Shown piece by piece: positions 17,691 through 25,400 of a DNA stretch of 64,000 nucleotides (position 1 is its first letter; every line of letters starts with the position of its first letter). The DNA comes from Clostridium sp. BSD9I1 (GTDB lineage: Bacteria; Bacillota; Clostridia; Clostridiales; Clostridiaceae): assembly GCF_900185645.1 (NCBI RefSeq), contig NZ_FYAM01000027.1:310001-374000 (forward strand), written 5' to 3'. Under the pieces are notes generated by a model. The model searched no databases. It saw only the letters and a list, made by a program, of their open reading frames with translations, and was not told the DNA's origin. The position numbers were made by a program, and so were the translations under genes.

Positions 17691-17730
17691 AACTGCCCTT
17701 ATCATTAAAAGTAAGGGCAGTTTCTTATTT
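17691..17730. terminator. Bidirectional intrinsic terminator
   Basis: AACTGCCCTTA (17691-17701) and TAAGGGCAGTT (17712-17722) form a perfect 11-bp stem with a 10-nt loop. T-rich tails occur on both strands. It separates the small + strand ORF from the convergent DUF6143-like gene. Confidence 0.85.
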
Positions 17731-17748
17731 ACTCATAATACTTTTGCA

Positions 17749-18417
17749 CTAATAACAGATAGGTTCTTCCCACCATCCAAAAGCAACTCTACCTGAAGCT
17801 GATAGCTGCGGCATTTCTGGATTAGATAAGAAAATGAGAAAGGAGCCGCCAGGTGGGAAAATAAATTTTCCTTGTTCATCATCTACCAAAGTGGTCTCTG
17901 GCTGACCTCTTCTTACGAAAGCTTTAATTCCTCCAGTAGGTTCTCCCTCCACATTATTTGCATATTGAAGTTTTACTCTAGGCTCTGGCAATGGACAAAG
18001 CGCTTGGTTAGAAGGAGTTACCAATGATGATGTCTGAGGTGTTCCAGGTGGCTCAGCGTTAAACCAAATTTGAGCTCTAAATGGAGACTCAGATACATCA
18101 CTTACAGTCCAAACAGTTACATGCAAGTTTACTCCTGAATTAATTGGATTATATAATCTAGCCCAAGCACTTGTCCCCATACCAAAGGAAAGATTATCGG
18201 CATAACCTACAAAATACTTTCCTTCTAGAGACTTGGCCAAGTTAATGGGAACCGAAACAGTGTATTCTAAAGATGGTTTATATATAGATGGCCTTGGACA
18301 ATTACAATATGGATAACATCCATAGTATTGCTGAGGATAGTTCATCATATTGTAGCAAGGACAGCTAGATTCATTTTGACATTGTCCAGGGTAATTAGCA
18401 TTAGGATAGTTATTCAT
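17749..18417 (-). CDS. DUF6143-like protein with a Tyr/Cys/Pro-rich N-terminus
   Basis: The 222 residues begin with an Asn/Pro/Tyr/Cys-rich 45-residue stretch (MNNYPNANYPGQCQ, CPCYNMMNYPQQYYG, CNCPRP) reminiscent of spore coat proteins. A beta-rich domain follows (VSVPINLAKSLEGKYFVGYADNL, then SGVNLHVTVWTVSD, ending VAFGWWEEPICY). It resembles the uncharacterised DUF6143 family. No signal peptide is seen. The composition suggests a spore-surface protein made in the mother cell, but that is inference. AAAAGGAG precedes the ATG. Confidence 0.7.
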   Translation of the reverse strand: MNNYPNANYPGQCQNESSCPCYNMMNYPQQYYGCYPYCNCPRPSIYKPSLEYTVSVPINLAKSLEGKYFVGYADNLSFGMGTSAWARLYNPINSGVNLHVTVWTVSDVSESPFRAQIWFNAEPPGTPQTSSLVTPSNQALCPLPEPRVKLQYANNVEGEPTGGIKAFVRRGQPETTLVDDEQGKFIFPPGGSFLIFLSNPEMPQLSASGRVAFGWWEEPICY

Positions 18418-18489
18418 AACTTACAACTCCTTTTAAATAGGGTTCAATTTATTATATGAGTCAAAATGTAAGTGGTGAATAACTTGAAT

Positions 18490-18530
18490 GGGGCCAGACC
18501 TTGGATATTTTCACCCAGGGGTCTCGCTCC
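18490..18530. repeat. REP-like palindrome, diverged
   Basis: GGGGCCAGACC and CCAGGGGTCTCGCTCC arms flank an AT-rich centre, between the DUF6143-like gene and the S41 protease gene, upstream of the protease promoter region. Confidence 0.75.
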
Positions 18531-18629
18531 TAGGAAAAAATGTATTTTTATCTTAAATGATTTGATATAATAATATCAACAGAATACACATTAATATCAT
18601 TAGATATGTGATATACGGGGGAGAACTTT

Positions 18630-20294
18630 ATGAAGTTATTTAACATGAAAAAAACAAAAACTAAAACCATAGGAATTATTGCATCTTTAGTAATATTTAT
18701 AAGCGGCTTTAATTATTCATATGTCAATGCAGCAGAAGGAAGTGTTTTATCAGAAGCTAGAAATATAATTCAAAATTATTATTTAAATGATGTTTCTGAT
18801 GAGGTTTTAAATTCTACTTCTATAGAAGACATGGTAAAGCAGCTTAATGACCCTTACTCTAGTTATTTTACCAAAGAAGAATATGAAAGCTTCACCGGTA
18901 GTATAGATAATAAGTTTACGGGTATTGGGATACAGGTACTTACGGATGAAGAGGGAATAAAGATAACGAGTGTTTTTAACACTTCTCCAGCTGAAGAAGC
19001 AGGATTAAAGGCAGGAGATATTATTATAAAAGCAGATGATGTTACTTTAAAGGGATTGTCTTCAGAACAGGCTATAAGTTACATAAAGGGAGAAGAAGGA
19101 ACAAGTGTACATCTTGTTATACAAAGAGGTATAAGCACTTTTGAGGTTAATGTAATAAGAAAGCAAATATCTCTTCCTACAGTAGAGGGTGAGGTTTTAA
19201 ATAATCATATAGGATACATAGAAATTAATTCATTTGGAGAAAATACCCCAGATGAATTTAGACAAAACCTAGATAAGTTGGAAAAGGCTAATGTAGAGTC
19301 ATATATAGTAGATTTAAGATATAATTCAGGTGGATATGTAGAGGCAGCTAGAGATATTGGGGGATATTTTATAGGAGACAAATCTCTTATGGTAATAAAA
19401 AATAGAACAGGAGCTTCAGCAAGTTTTAAAGCTTATAAGCATGACATGATAATAGAAAAACCTGTGATTTTTTTAATCAATCAGTATAGTGCCAGTGCCT
19501 CTGAACTTTTATCAGCAGCGGTAAAGGATTATAAGAAAGCTATTTTTATTGGGAAAACTACTTATGGAAAGGGAGTTGCTCAAGGTATATTTCCTTTAAG
19601 TGATGGAAGTTTTATTAAGCTCACTACCTATGAATTTTTATCTCCATATAAAAATACTATTAATCACGTGGGAGTAAGTCCAGATTTTCAGGTGGATGAT
19701 AAGGATATTGATTCATTATATTTATCAGATCTTCTTTTAAGTGAAGCAGATAATAGTAAGAATATAGAGTCATTAGATAATAAACAAGGCTATATAAAGG
19801 TTTTAATTAATAATAAAAGCTTTTATATAAATATTAATGAAGCTAGAAAAGATGAAAATTGGGAAACTTATAAATATCTTATAGAGAATACAGATACTGA
19901 TAACTTGTTCTTAGGTAAGGGAAGTGGATGGACAAGTTTTGCTAGTGAAGGTTTAGATGGAAACTTGGAAGATAAAACAAATCTTTTATATCCTAACGAT
20001 AAGGTTTTAAAAAGCTTAACTAAAAATAGTAAAGATAAAACATTTACCATAAAGTTTAATAAGGCAGTAGACCCTAAAACTGCAAATAATGAAACTATTG
20101 AACTAATAAATGGAGATACTGGACAGCGTATATCAGCAAATATAGAAGTAACACAGGGTAGTAAAGCTACCATAAGCTTAAAAGATGAATTACAACAGGG
20201 CTCGTACTATCTTGTAGTAAGTGACAAGGTAAAGGATGAAGAGGGCAAGAAGTTAAGAAAGGAAACAGTAACAAAGGTTCAAGTAATAAATTAG
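18630..20294 (+). CDS. S41-family C-terminal processing protease with a C-terminal Ig-like domain
   Basis: This 554-residue exported protease has a signal peptide (residues 1-35, ending YVNAA), a PDZ domain (about 90-170, with GIGIQV and AGLKAGDII) and an S41 core. The catalytic Ser lies in NQYSASASE (284-292) and the Lys is in TYGKG (Lys314). After the protease, about residues 380-455 are an unassigned linker. The last 100 residues look like an SbsA-type Ig domain (FTIKFNKAVDPKTANNETIEL, then YYLVVSDKVKDEEGKKL). CtpA/CtpB proteases cleave C-termini outside the membrane, and clostridial relatives act in signalling or sporulation. GGGGGAG precedes the ATG. The stop codon overlaps a REP element. 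Confidence 0.9.
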   Translation: MKLFNMKKTKTKTIGIIASLVIFISGFNYSYVNAAEGSVLSEARNIIQNYYLNDVSDEVLNSTSIEDMVKQLNDPYSSYFTKEEYESFTGSIDNKFTGIGIQVLTDEEGIKITSVFNTSPAEEAGLKAGDIIIKADDVTLKGLSSEQAISYIKGEEGTSVHLVIQRGISTFEVNVIRKQISLPTVEGEVLNNHIGYIEINSFGENTPDEFRQNLDKLEKANVESYIVDLRYNSGGYVEAARDIGGYFIGDKSLMVIKNRTGASASFKAYKHDMIIEKPVIFLINQYSASASELLSAAVKDYKKAIFIGKTTYGKGVAQGIFPLSDGSFIKLTTYEFLSPYKNTINHVGVSPDFQVDDKDIDSLYLSDLLLSEADNSKNIESLDNKQGYIKVLINNKSFYININEARKDENWETYKYLIENTDTDNLFLGKGSGWTSFASEGLDGNLEDKTNLLYPNDKVLKSLTKNSKDKTFTIKFNKAVDPKTANNETIELINGDTGQRISANIEVTQGSKATISLKDELQQGSYYLVVSDKVKDEEGKKLRKETVTKVQVIN

Positions 20295-20333
20295 GGGCCA
20301 GACCCCCGGGTAATTTAACCAGGGGTCTGGCTC
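20294..20333. repeat. REP-like palindrome overlapping the protease stop codon
   Basis: GGGGCCAGACCCCCGGG and CCAGGGGTCTGGCTC arms. The first G is the last base of the S41 gene TAG stop. Confidence 0.85.
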
Positions 20334-20433
20334 TTATTGTAGACAGCAACATTTCCATTAATAATTATGATATACTTAAATTGTTGTTGTATAATTTTAA
20401 GAGAATTGAAATAAAGGATGGGGAAGTTTTATT

Positions 20434-20886
20434 ATGAAATGGAATAAAACATATTTTAAATGGATATTGGTACTAGCTTGGATGATAGTCATATTTTTAT
20501 TTTCCAATGATCCTGCAGCTGTATCAGATGAAAAAAGTGGATTTGTATTAAGAACCTTAAATGCTTTAGGCATAGATTTAAACAGTTACTTTGGAGAGCT
20601 GGCTAATTTTATAGTTAGAAAAGCTGGTCACTTTACGGAATATTTTATATTATATGCATTATTATTTAATGCTCTACAAGACACATCTTCTTTAAAGCAA
20701 AGCTTAATTATATCTTTGGGAATAACATTTTTATATGCATGCTCAGATGAGTTTCATCAAATTTTCATTCCAGGAAGGGAAGGAAGATTTAAAGACGTTT
20801 TAATTGATACTTCAGGTGGAATTTTTGCAGGCATACTGATGAAAATTAAAAGTGCCACCCACGTGGCAAGTGGCAAGTTGATGTAA
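20434..20886 (+). CDS. VanZ-like membrane protein
   Basis: This 150-residue protein has four membrane segments and the VanZ hallmarks: VRKAGHFTEYFILYALL (residues 62-78), the CSDEFHQIFIPGREGRFKDVLIDTSGGI block (107-134) and an N-terminal WMIVIFLFSNDPAA. VanZ itself gives low-level teicoplanin resistance, but most relatives have no known role. GATGGGGAAG precedes the ATG. The last 11 codons (SATHVASGKLM) are encoded by a short repeat found at four other gene ends in the window, so the native C-terminus has probably been replaced. Confidence 0.88.
   Translation: MKWNKTYFKWILVLAWMIVIFLFSNDPAAVSDEKSGFVLRTLNALGIDLNSYFGELANFIVRKAGHFTEYFILYALLFNALQDTSSLKQSLIISLGITFLYACSDEFHQIFIPGREGRFKDVLIDTSGGIFAGILMKIKSATHVASGKLM
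20851..20879. repeat. Short CACGTGG repeat, in-frame in the VanZ-like gene
   Basis: GTGCCACCCACGTGGCAAG followed by TGGCAAGTT is one of five copies of a 28-30 bp repeat. Here it is translated as the C-terminus of the VanZ-like protein. Confidence 0.85.
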
Positions 20887-20937
20887 AAAAGGGTCCAGAC
20901 TCCTGGGGGCAAATCCCAGGGGTCTGGCCCCTTTTTT
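20885..20937. terminator. REP-like palindrome acting as a bidirectional terminator
   Basis: AAAAAAGGGTCCAGAC and its near-complement ending in TTTTTT flank the palindrome between the converging VanZ-like and reductase genes. The A-run and T-run give a U-tail on either strand. It belongs to the GGGGCCAGACCCC family. Confidence 0.8.
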
Positions 20938-20944
20938 AGTAAAT

Positions 20945-22849
20945 TTATATTTCACAGGCTACTGTAAATCCTTCTTCCACAGCATCCATGATTCTTCTTG
21001 CTTTCTTTGCATCACCTATAGTATATACTTCTTTGAAGTTATTTTTAATGTCCTCAGCAATTTCATCATTAGGCTTATATCCAGCGGCAATAATTACATT
21101 GTCAGCTTTGATTTCACCATCTTCAAGAATAACTCCGCTTTCAGTTATTTCTTTTACTTTAGCATTAACGTGCTGCTCAACACCATTTTTATTTAAAACT
21201 TCAAATAAGTGTCCTACAAAGGTAGCACCGATATCCTTTGCTATTGCATCCATCATTTCTATAATGTGAACTTTAATGCCTTGAGTAGCAAGGTATTTTG
21301 CAGTTTCAGTTCCTACAAGTCCTCCGCCTATGATTGCAACGGTGGAGCCAACCTTAGCATCTCCATTTAGCACATCTTCAGCAAGCACTACATTTTTAGA
21401 TTCGATTCCCTTTATTGGAGGAACAGTTTGTGAAGCACCAGTTGCTATAATTACTGCATCTGGGTTTAAGTCTTTTATATCCTCATGGGATTTAACATCT
21501 TGCTGTACAAATTTAATTCCAAGTCTTACATATTGATTATATAAGTAATCTCTAAAGAATAGGAATGTATCTTTTTCAGGTGGAGTAGATAATATTTCCA
21601 TCTTACCGCCAACCTTATTTACTTTATCTACAATTGTTACATTGTGGCCTCTAAGTCTTGATACTCTAGCAGCTTCAAGTCCAGCAGGGCCTGCACCAAT
21701 GATTATGACGTTCTTAACTTCAGATGATTTTTCAATTTTTCTTTCTCTATCGTATCCAGCACGAGCATTAACTAAGCAGTTTATGCCTTGACCTAAAAAT
21801 ACTTTGTCAATGCATCCTTGGTTACAAGCAACGCAGTAACGTATGTCTTCATAATCTTTATTTTTCATCTTAACTACAAGTTCTTCATCTGCAATAAGTC
21901 CTCTTCCAATGGCAACCATGTCAGCTTTGTCTTCTTCAACTATGCTTTCAATTAACTCTGCACTGTTAAGTCTTCCAGCTACTATAATTGGAACATTAAC
22001 TTCTTTTTTAAGCTGCTCACCAAATGGTATTAAAAATCCTTGATTAATAAACATTGGCTGAATTGTATATTCAACAGCATCATAGCTTCCAGCAGTTAAG
22101 CTTATAGCATCAATTCCAGCATTTACAGCTTCTTTACATATTGTTTTTACTTCTTCAAATTTTAAGCCGTCTTCTAGATACTCATCAGCACTTATTCTTA
22201 TGATTACAGGGACTTTTCCTTTAGAAACTTCTACAACTTCATTTAAAACTTCCATAGGAAAACGCATTCTATTTTCTAAAGAGCCGCCGTATTCATCATC
22301 TCTCTTATTGCTGTGAGGGGATAGGAAGCTGTGAAGTAAGTAGCCATGAGCAAAGTGAACTTCTATTAAGTCAAAGCCAGCTTCTATAGATCTTTCTGCA
22401 GCCTTTTTAAATTTTTCTTTTATTTCTATAATATCTTCATTAGTCATTTCACGAGGGTTATTTCCAAGTATTGCACATGGAATAGCGCTAGGGGCTATTG
22501 GCTGGATTCCGGTTACAGCTTCACTAGCCTGTCTGCCAGCGTGATATATTTGAGCGCCTATCTTAGCACAAGCTTCATGTACTGCATCAGTCATTTTTTT
22601 AAGTCCTGGAATGAATTTGTCATCATATATGCTTAATTGAGTAGGAAGTCCTCGTCCTTCAGGAGAGATTCCAACAGATCCTGAGATTATGATAGCAACT
22701 TCATTTTTAGCTCTTTCAACAAAGAAATCAATTATTCTTTGATTAACTTCTCCGCCAAGGTCTGCTAAACCATTTTCCATAGGGGCAAGCATAAATCTGT
22801 TTTTTAATTCTAGGTTACCAATTTTAATAGGTGTAAAAAGTTTTGACAT
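20945..22849 (-). CDS. Old yellow enzyme/2,4-dienoyl-CoA reductase-type flavin oxidoreductase
   Basis: This 634-residue multidomain enzyme has an N-terminal TIM barrel that binds FMN (about 1-340; PMENGLA, HAGRQA, HFAHGYLLHSFLSP). A [4Fe-4S] cluster is bound by CVACNQGC plus a later Cys in INCLVNAR (about 344-362). C-terminal FAD and NAD(P)H domains follow, with GAGPAGLEAAR and GGGLVGTE. Relatives include 2,4-dienoyl-CoA reductase, BaiC-type bile acid oxidoreductases and enoate reductases, so it should reduce activated C=C bonds. GGAGG precedes the ATG. A MarR regulator gene lies upstream on the same strand and may control it. The substrate is unknown. Confidence 0.92.
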   Translation of the reverse strand: MSKLFTPIKIGNLELKNRFMLAPMENGLADLGGEVNQRIIDFFVERAKNEVAIIISGSVGISPEGRGLPTQLSIYDDKFIPGLKKMTDAVHEACAKIGAQIYHAGRQASEAVTGIQPIAPSAIPCAILGNNPREMTNEDIIEIKEKFKKAAERSIEAGFDLIEVHFAHGYLLHSFLSPHSNKRDDEYGGSLENRMRFPMEVLNEVVEVSKGKVPVIIRISADEYLEDGLKFEEVKTICKEAVNAGIDAISLTAGSYDAVEYTIQPMFINQGFLIPFGEQLKKEVNVPIIVAGRLNSAELIESIVEEDKADMVAIGRGLIADEELVVKMKNKDYEDIRYCVACNQGCIDKVFLGQGINCLVNARAGYDRERKIEKSSEVKNVIIIGAGPAGLEAARVSRLRGHNVTIVDKVNKVGGKMEILSTPPEKDTFLFFRDYLYNQYVRLGIKFVQQDVKSHEDIKDLNPDAVIIATGASQTVPPIKGIESKNVVLAEDVLNGDAKVGSTVAIIGGGLVGTETAKYLATQGIKVHIIEMMDAIAKDIGATFVGHLFEVLNKNGVEQHVNAKVKEITESGVILEDGEIKADNVIIAAGYKPNDEIAEDIKNNFKEVYTIGDAKKARRIMDAVEEGFTVACEI

Positions 22850-23042
22850 GATAAATACCTCCTAATTTCTATGATAGTATGACAAATTTAATATTTTTTT
22901 ATGATCAGCATTAAGACAGTGACATTCGTTGACGAATTTTGTTGATAAAAAAATAAAAAGCTCGTTTAAGATGTTAGGTTTAATAAAATGGTGTTAAGTT
23001 TACAAGAAATATAGTGTAAATTAATAACATTTGCGCACGAAT

Positions 23043-23076
23043 TTTATCTCTATATGTAATATTATATAGAGATAAA
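23043..23076. promoter_or_regulatory. 13-bp inverted repeat, candidate MarR operator
   Basis: TTTATCTCTATAT (23043-23055) and ATATAGAGATAAA (23064-23076) are perfect complements with an 8-nt spacer. It sits 23 nt after the marR stop and about 195 nt upstream of the reductase start. Neither strand shows a T-run after it, which argues against a terminator and for a protein-binding site. Confidence 0.5.
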
Positions 23077-23098
23077 TAAAAAAATCAAGAGAGATATG

Positions 23099-23602
23099 TT
23101 ATTTTTCTAACAGTTTTTCTGAGGAAGATTCTAGAAACTTCTGAAAATCAGTTAAGTCCCAAGTGCCAACCATGTCGGAAATTTTTTGCAGGGTTTTTAG
23201 AAAGGACTCAATTTCGTCATGTTCAAAATGCTCAAAAAGTCCCATAAATTGAAAAGCAGACTTAGTTCCTACACTTTTTTCTAGAGCTTCTTTGCCTGTT
23301 TCAGTTATGTAAATTTTGATAGTTCTGCTGTTATTTAAAAACTTTTGCTTTTCTATATAACCTTTTTTTTCCAATCTGCTTATGAGGGCAGATGTGGTGG
23401 ATTTATTCCAAAGGGCAATATTTCCAAGCTCCTCTAAAGTTAAACCATCATCAAGATGTAATATCCAAAGGGCATGCATTTGTGCATGGGTTAGACCAGC
23501 TTCCACTGCGAGGTTTTCCCAATCCTTTTCTAAATTCATGTAGGTAGCTCTAATTAGGTTTAAAAATATATTAAAATAATAATCTTTAAGTGGTTTATCC
23601 AT
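23099..23602 (-). CDS. MarR-family transcriptional regulator
   Basis: This 167-residue winged-helix protein follows the MarR layout: an N-terminal dimerisation helix, HTH (LTLEELGNIALWNKSTTSALISRLEKKGYIEKQ, about residues 55-88), a wing with NNSRTIKIYITETGK, and C-terminal helices. The NALWILHL context is typical. It is followed on the same strand by the flavin oxidoreductase after 250 nt containing a perfect inverted repeat, so a substrate-responsive control of that enzyme is plausible. The TTAAAGGAG-like leader (AAAGGAGC) precedes the ATG. Confidence 0.9.
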   Translation of the reverse strand: MDKPLKDYYFNIFLNLIRATYMNLEKDWENLAVEAGLTHAQMHALWILHLDDGLTLEELGNIALWNKSTTSALISRLEKKGYIEKQKFLNNSRTIKIYITETGKEALEKSVGTKSAFQFMGLFEHFEHDEIESFLKTLQKISDMVGTWDLTDFQKFLESSSEKLLEK

Positions 23603-23670
23603 AAATATGCTCCTTTAAGAGGGCTAAGCCCTGTAATAAACAATAGTATTATAACAGAAATATTCTGTCT

Positions 23671-23712
23671 AGACCAGACCCTATGGTGTTTTTTTCCAGG
23701 GGTCTAGCTCGG
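23671..23712. repeat. REP-like palindrome, diverged
   Basis: AGACCAGACCC and CCAGGGGTCTAGCTCGGG arms, between the MarR gene and the second VanZ-like gene. Confidence 0.7.
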
Positions 23713-23794
23713 GTTTAAAATTTGGTTATATGTTAATAATCATAGATAAAAATGAAAAATGATGTGAGAAATAAGGGATTTGTTGAAAGTGTGA

Positions 23795-23800
23795 TATAAT
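23795..23800 (+). promoter_or_regulatory. Candidate -10 box (TGTGATATAAT)
   Basis: TATAAT at 23795-23800 predicts a start of transcription near 23807, at the first bases of the REP palindrome at 23809. No good -35 is visible. Confidence 0.45.
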
Positions 23801-23808
23801 TGAATAAA

Positions 23809-23850
23809 GGGGCCAGACCCCTGGGAATATCATCCAGGGGTCTGGCCCTT
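23809..23850. repeat. REP-like palindrome in the 5' leader of the VanZ-like gene
   Basis: GGGGCCAGACCCCTGGG and CCAGGGGTCTGGCCC arms. It lies between the TATAAT box and the GGAGG site of the gene starting at 23872, so the transcript should begin with this hairpin. Confidence 0.88.
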
Positions 23851-23871
23851 AAGGAAAATGGAGGTAAAAAT

Positions 23872-24537
23872 TTGAAGAAGATTATATCTATAATATTATG
23901 CTTAGCATGGATGGGATTTATATTTTACAATTCCTCTCAAAATGGAGTGGAGTCAAATGCAAGAAGTGAAGAATTTTTAAAGAGTATAAAAAAATATTAT
24001 ATAGAGATGAAGAATACTGTGAAAAAACCTAAGAGAGTGGAAAGTTTTAATGTAGACAAGGAAGCTAAGAAAGCAGAAGCTTCTGGAGACAAAAATAATA
24101 ATATTGTAAATAAGAATAATAATACTGAAATCACTAAAAAAAATACCAATACATCTATAAAAAGTAATAATTCAAGTACTGTAAAAAAAGCTAACAATGC
24201 AGCAAAGGATAAAAAGCTTAAGTTTCAAAACTACCTGGTAAGAAGAGGTGCGCATGCACTTGAGTATATAGTACTTGCCATTTTAATTGCAAATGTATTT
24301 TGGCAGTTTGGTATAAGAAACAAAAATGTTATAATATATGTTTTATTTATAGCCTTATTTTATGCGGTATTAGATGAGTTTCATCAAAGTTTTGTGAAAG
24401 GTAGAACCTCTGAGGTAGGTGACGTGCTGTTAGATTTTTCGGGAGCCATTTTTGGAACAATCACCTGGTGTTTTTGGGAAAAACTTAAAACCACCATTAA
24501 AAGACGATTTTCTAAAACTCAAAACAATGGAATATAA
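23872..24537 (+). CDS. VanZ-like membrane protein with an Asn/Lys-rich insertion
   Basis: I set the start at the TTG at 23872, 7 nt after GGAGG (23860-23864). An upstream ATG frame exists only because the REP element happens to be open. The 221-residue product has an N-terminal membrane segment (ISIILCLAWMGFIFYNSS), a hydrophilic linker of about 90 residues rich in Lys, Asn and Ser, and a VanZ core (LVRRGAHALEYIVLAILI and VLDEFHQSFVKGRTSEVGDVLLDFSG). The linker probably lies outside the membrane. It is paralogous to the gene at 20434. Function is unknown. Confidence 0.87.
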   Translation: MKKIISIILCLAWMGFIFYNSSQNGVESNARSEEFLKSIKKYYIEMKNTVKKPKRVESFNVDKEAKKAEASGDKNNNIVNKNNNTEITKKNTNTSIKSNNSSTVKKANNAAKDKKLKFQNYLVRRGAHALEYIVLAILIANVFWQFGIRNKNVIIYVLFIALFYAVLDEFHQSFVKGRTSEVGDVLLDFSGAIFGTITWCFWEKLKTTIKRRFSKTQNNGI

Positions 24538-24578
24538 GGGGCCAGACCCCTGGGTGTTTTTCCCAGGGGTCTGGCCCC
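24538..24578. repeat. REP-like palindrome, perfect 17-bp arms
   Basis: GGGGCCAGACCCCTGGG (24538-24554) and its exact reverse complement (24562-24578) flank a T-rich 7-nt loop. It starts one base after the VanZ-like stop and lies between converging genes, so it may also terminate transcription. Confidence 0.92.
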
Positions 24579-24589
24579 TATAATAAAAT

Positions 24590-25294
24590 CTATTTTAACC
24601 ATTTTTCTAACTGTTTGCAGTTATCTTTTTCCATTGCCGCAACGCCATCCAGATTATACGGAATTCCAAGCTTTTTGTATTTATTTACTCCCAAAGTGTG
24701 GTAGGGTAGAAGTTCTACTTTTTCTATGTTTTTAAACTGAGATATAAACTTTTTAAGCTCAGTCATGTGTTCCTGACTATCAGTAATTCCAGGAACTACT
24801 ACATGTCTAATCCAAAGAGGAACATTTGCTTTAATGACACTTTCAGCAAATTCATTAAATTTGTCCATGCTATGCTTAGTGATTTGTTCATAACCGTCCC
24901 TAGCATAATGTTTCACATCTAAAAGAACAAGATCCACATATTTAAGAATTTCATCGTAATTTCCTAGGCCAACTCCTGAAGTATCAAGGGTTGTGTGAAT
25001 ATTATTTTCCTTGCAAAGCTTCAAAAATTCCAGTAAAAACTTTGGCTGCATTAGGGGGTCTCCCCCAGAGCATGTAACGCCGCCACCGGATTTTTCAAAG
25101 TAGGGCCTAAAGCGAAGAACCTTCTTTAAAAGCTCCTCAGGGGATATTTCCTGTCCGCCTTCAAAGCTCCATGTGTCAGGATTATGACAATAAGCACATC
25201 TAAGTGCACATCCCTGAAAAAACACCACAGTTCTAATGCCTGGTCCATCAACTAAGCCCATAGTTTCAGTAGAGTGAATATATCCTTTTATCAT
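24590..25294 (-). CDS. pflA: Pyruvate formate-lyase-activating enzyme
   Basis: This 234-residue radical SAM enzyme has the cluster motif GCALRCAYCHNP (Cys29, Cys33, Cys36) and GGVTCSGGDPLMQPKF for SAM binding. It produces the glycyl radical on pyruvate formate-lyase, whose gene lies upstream on the same strand. The 340-nt gap between the two is unusually long for this pair and is filled by a large structured repeat, so the activase may be read from its own promoter or by read-through. GGAGATGAG precedes the ATG. Confidence 0.96.
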   Translation of the reverse strand: MIKGYIHSTETMGLVDGPGIRTVVFFQGCALRCAYCHNPDTWSFEGGQEISPEELLKKVLRFRPYFEKSGGGVTCSGGDPLMQPKFLLEFLKLCKENNIHTTLDTSGVGLGNYDEILKYVDLVLLDVKHYARDGYEQITKHSMDKFNEFAESVIKANVPLWIRHVVVPGITDSQEHMTELKKFISQFKNIEKVELLPYHTLGVNKYKKLGIPYNLDGVAAMEKDNCKQLEKWLK

Positions 25295-25352
25295 ATTGAA
25301 TTCTCATCTCCTGTATCTAAATCTCTAATCACTAATTACATAAATTTAGAGG

Positions 25353-25374
25353 AACTTTCGCCAAAGCGAAAGTT
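25353..25374. repeat. Satellite hairpin of structured element copy 1
   Basis: AACTTTCGC and GCGAAAGTT pair around CAAA. The same kind of hairpin with different bases stands 26-30 nt before the other complete copies of the large element. Confidence 0.75.
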
Positions 25375-25400
25375 ATCCTTACAGCAGTTCGCATGAATAC

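Noticed and set aside
23043-23076. Terminator of marR
   Set aside because: The stem is AT-rich and no T-run follows on the - strand, so an operator is more likely.
23800-23871. N-terminal extension of the VanZ-like protein
   Set aside because: The extension is the REP palindrome read through by chance. The GGAGG at 23860 and TTG at 23872 give a start matching the membrane segment.
13234-24578. CRISPR array made of the REP copies
   Set aside because: Copies are palindromic, irregularly spaced by 0.1-4 kb, separated by genes and lack spacers of constant length.
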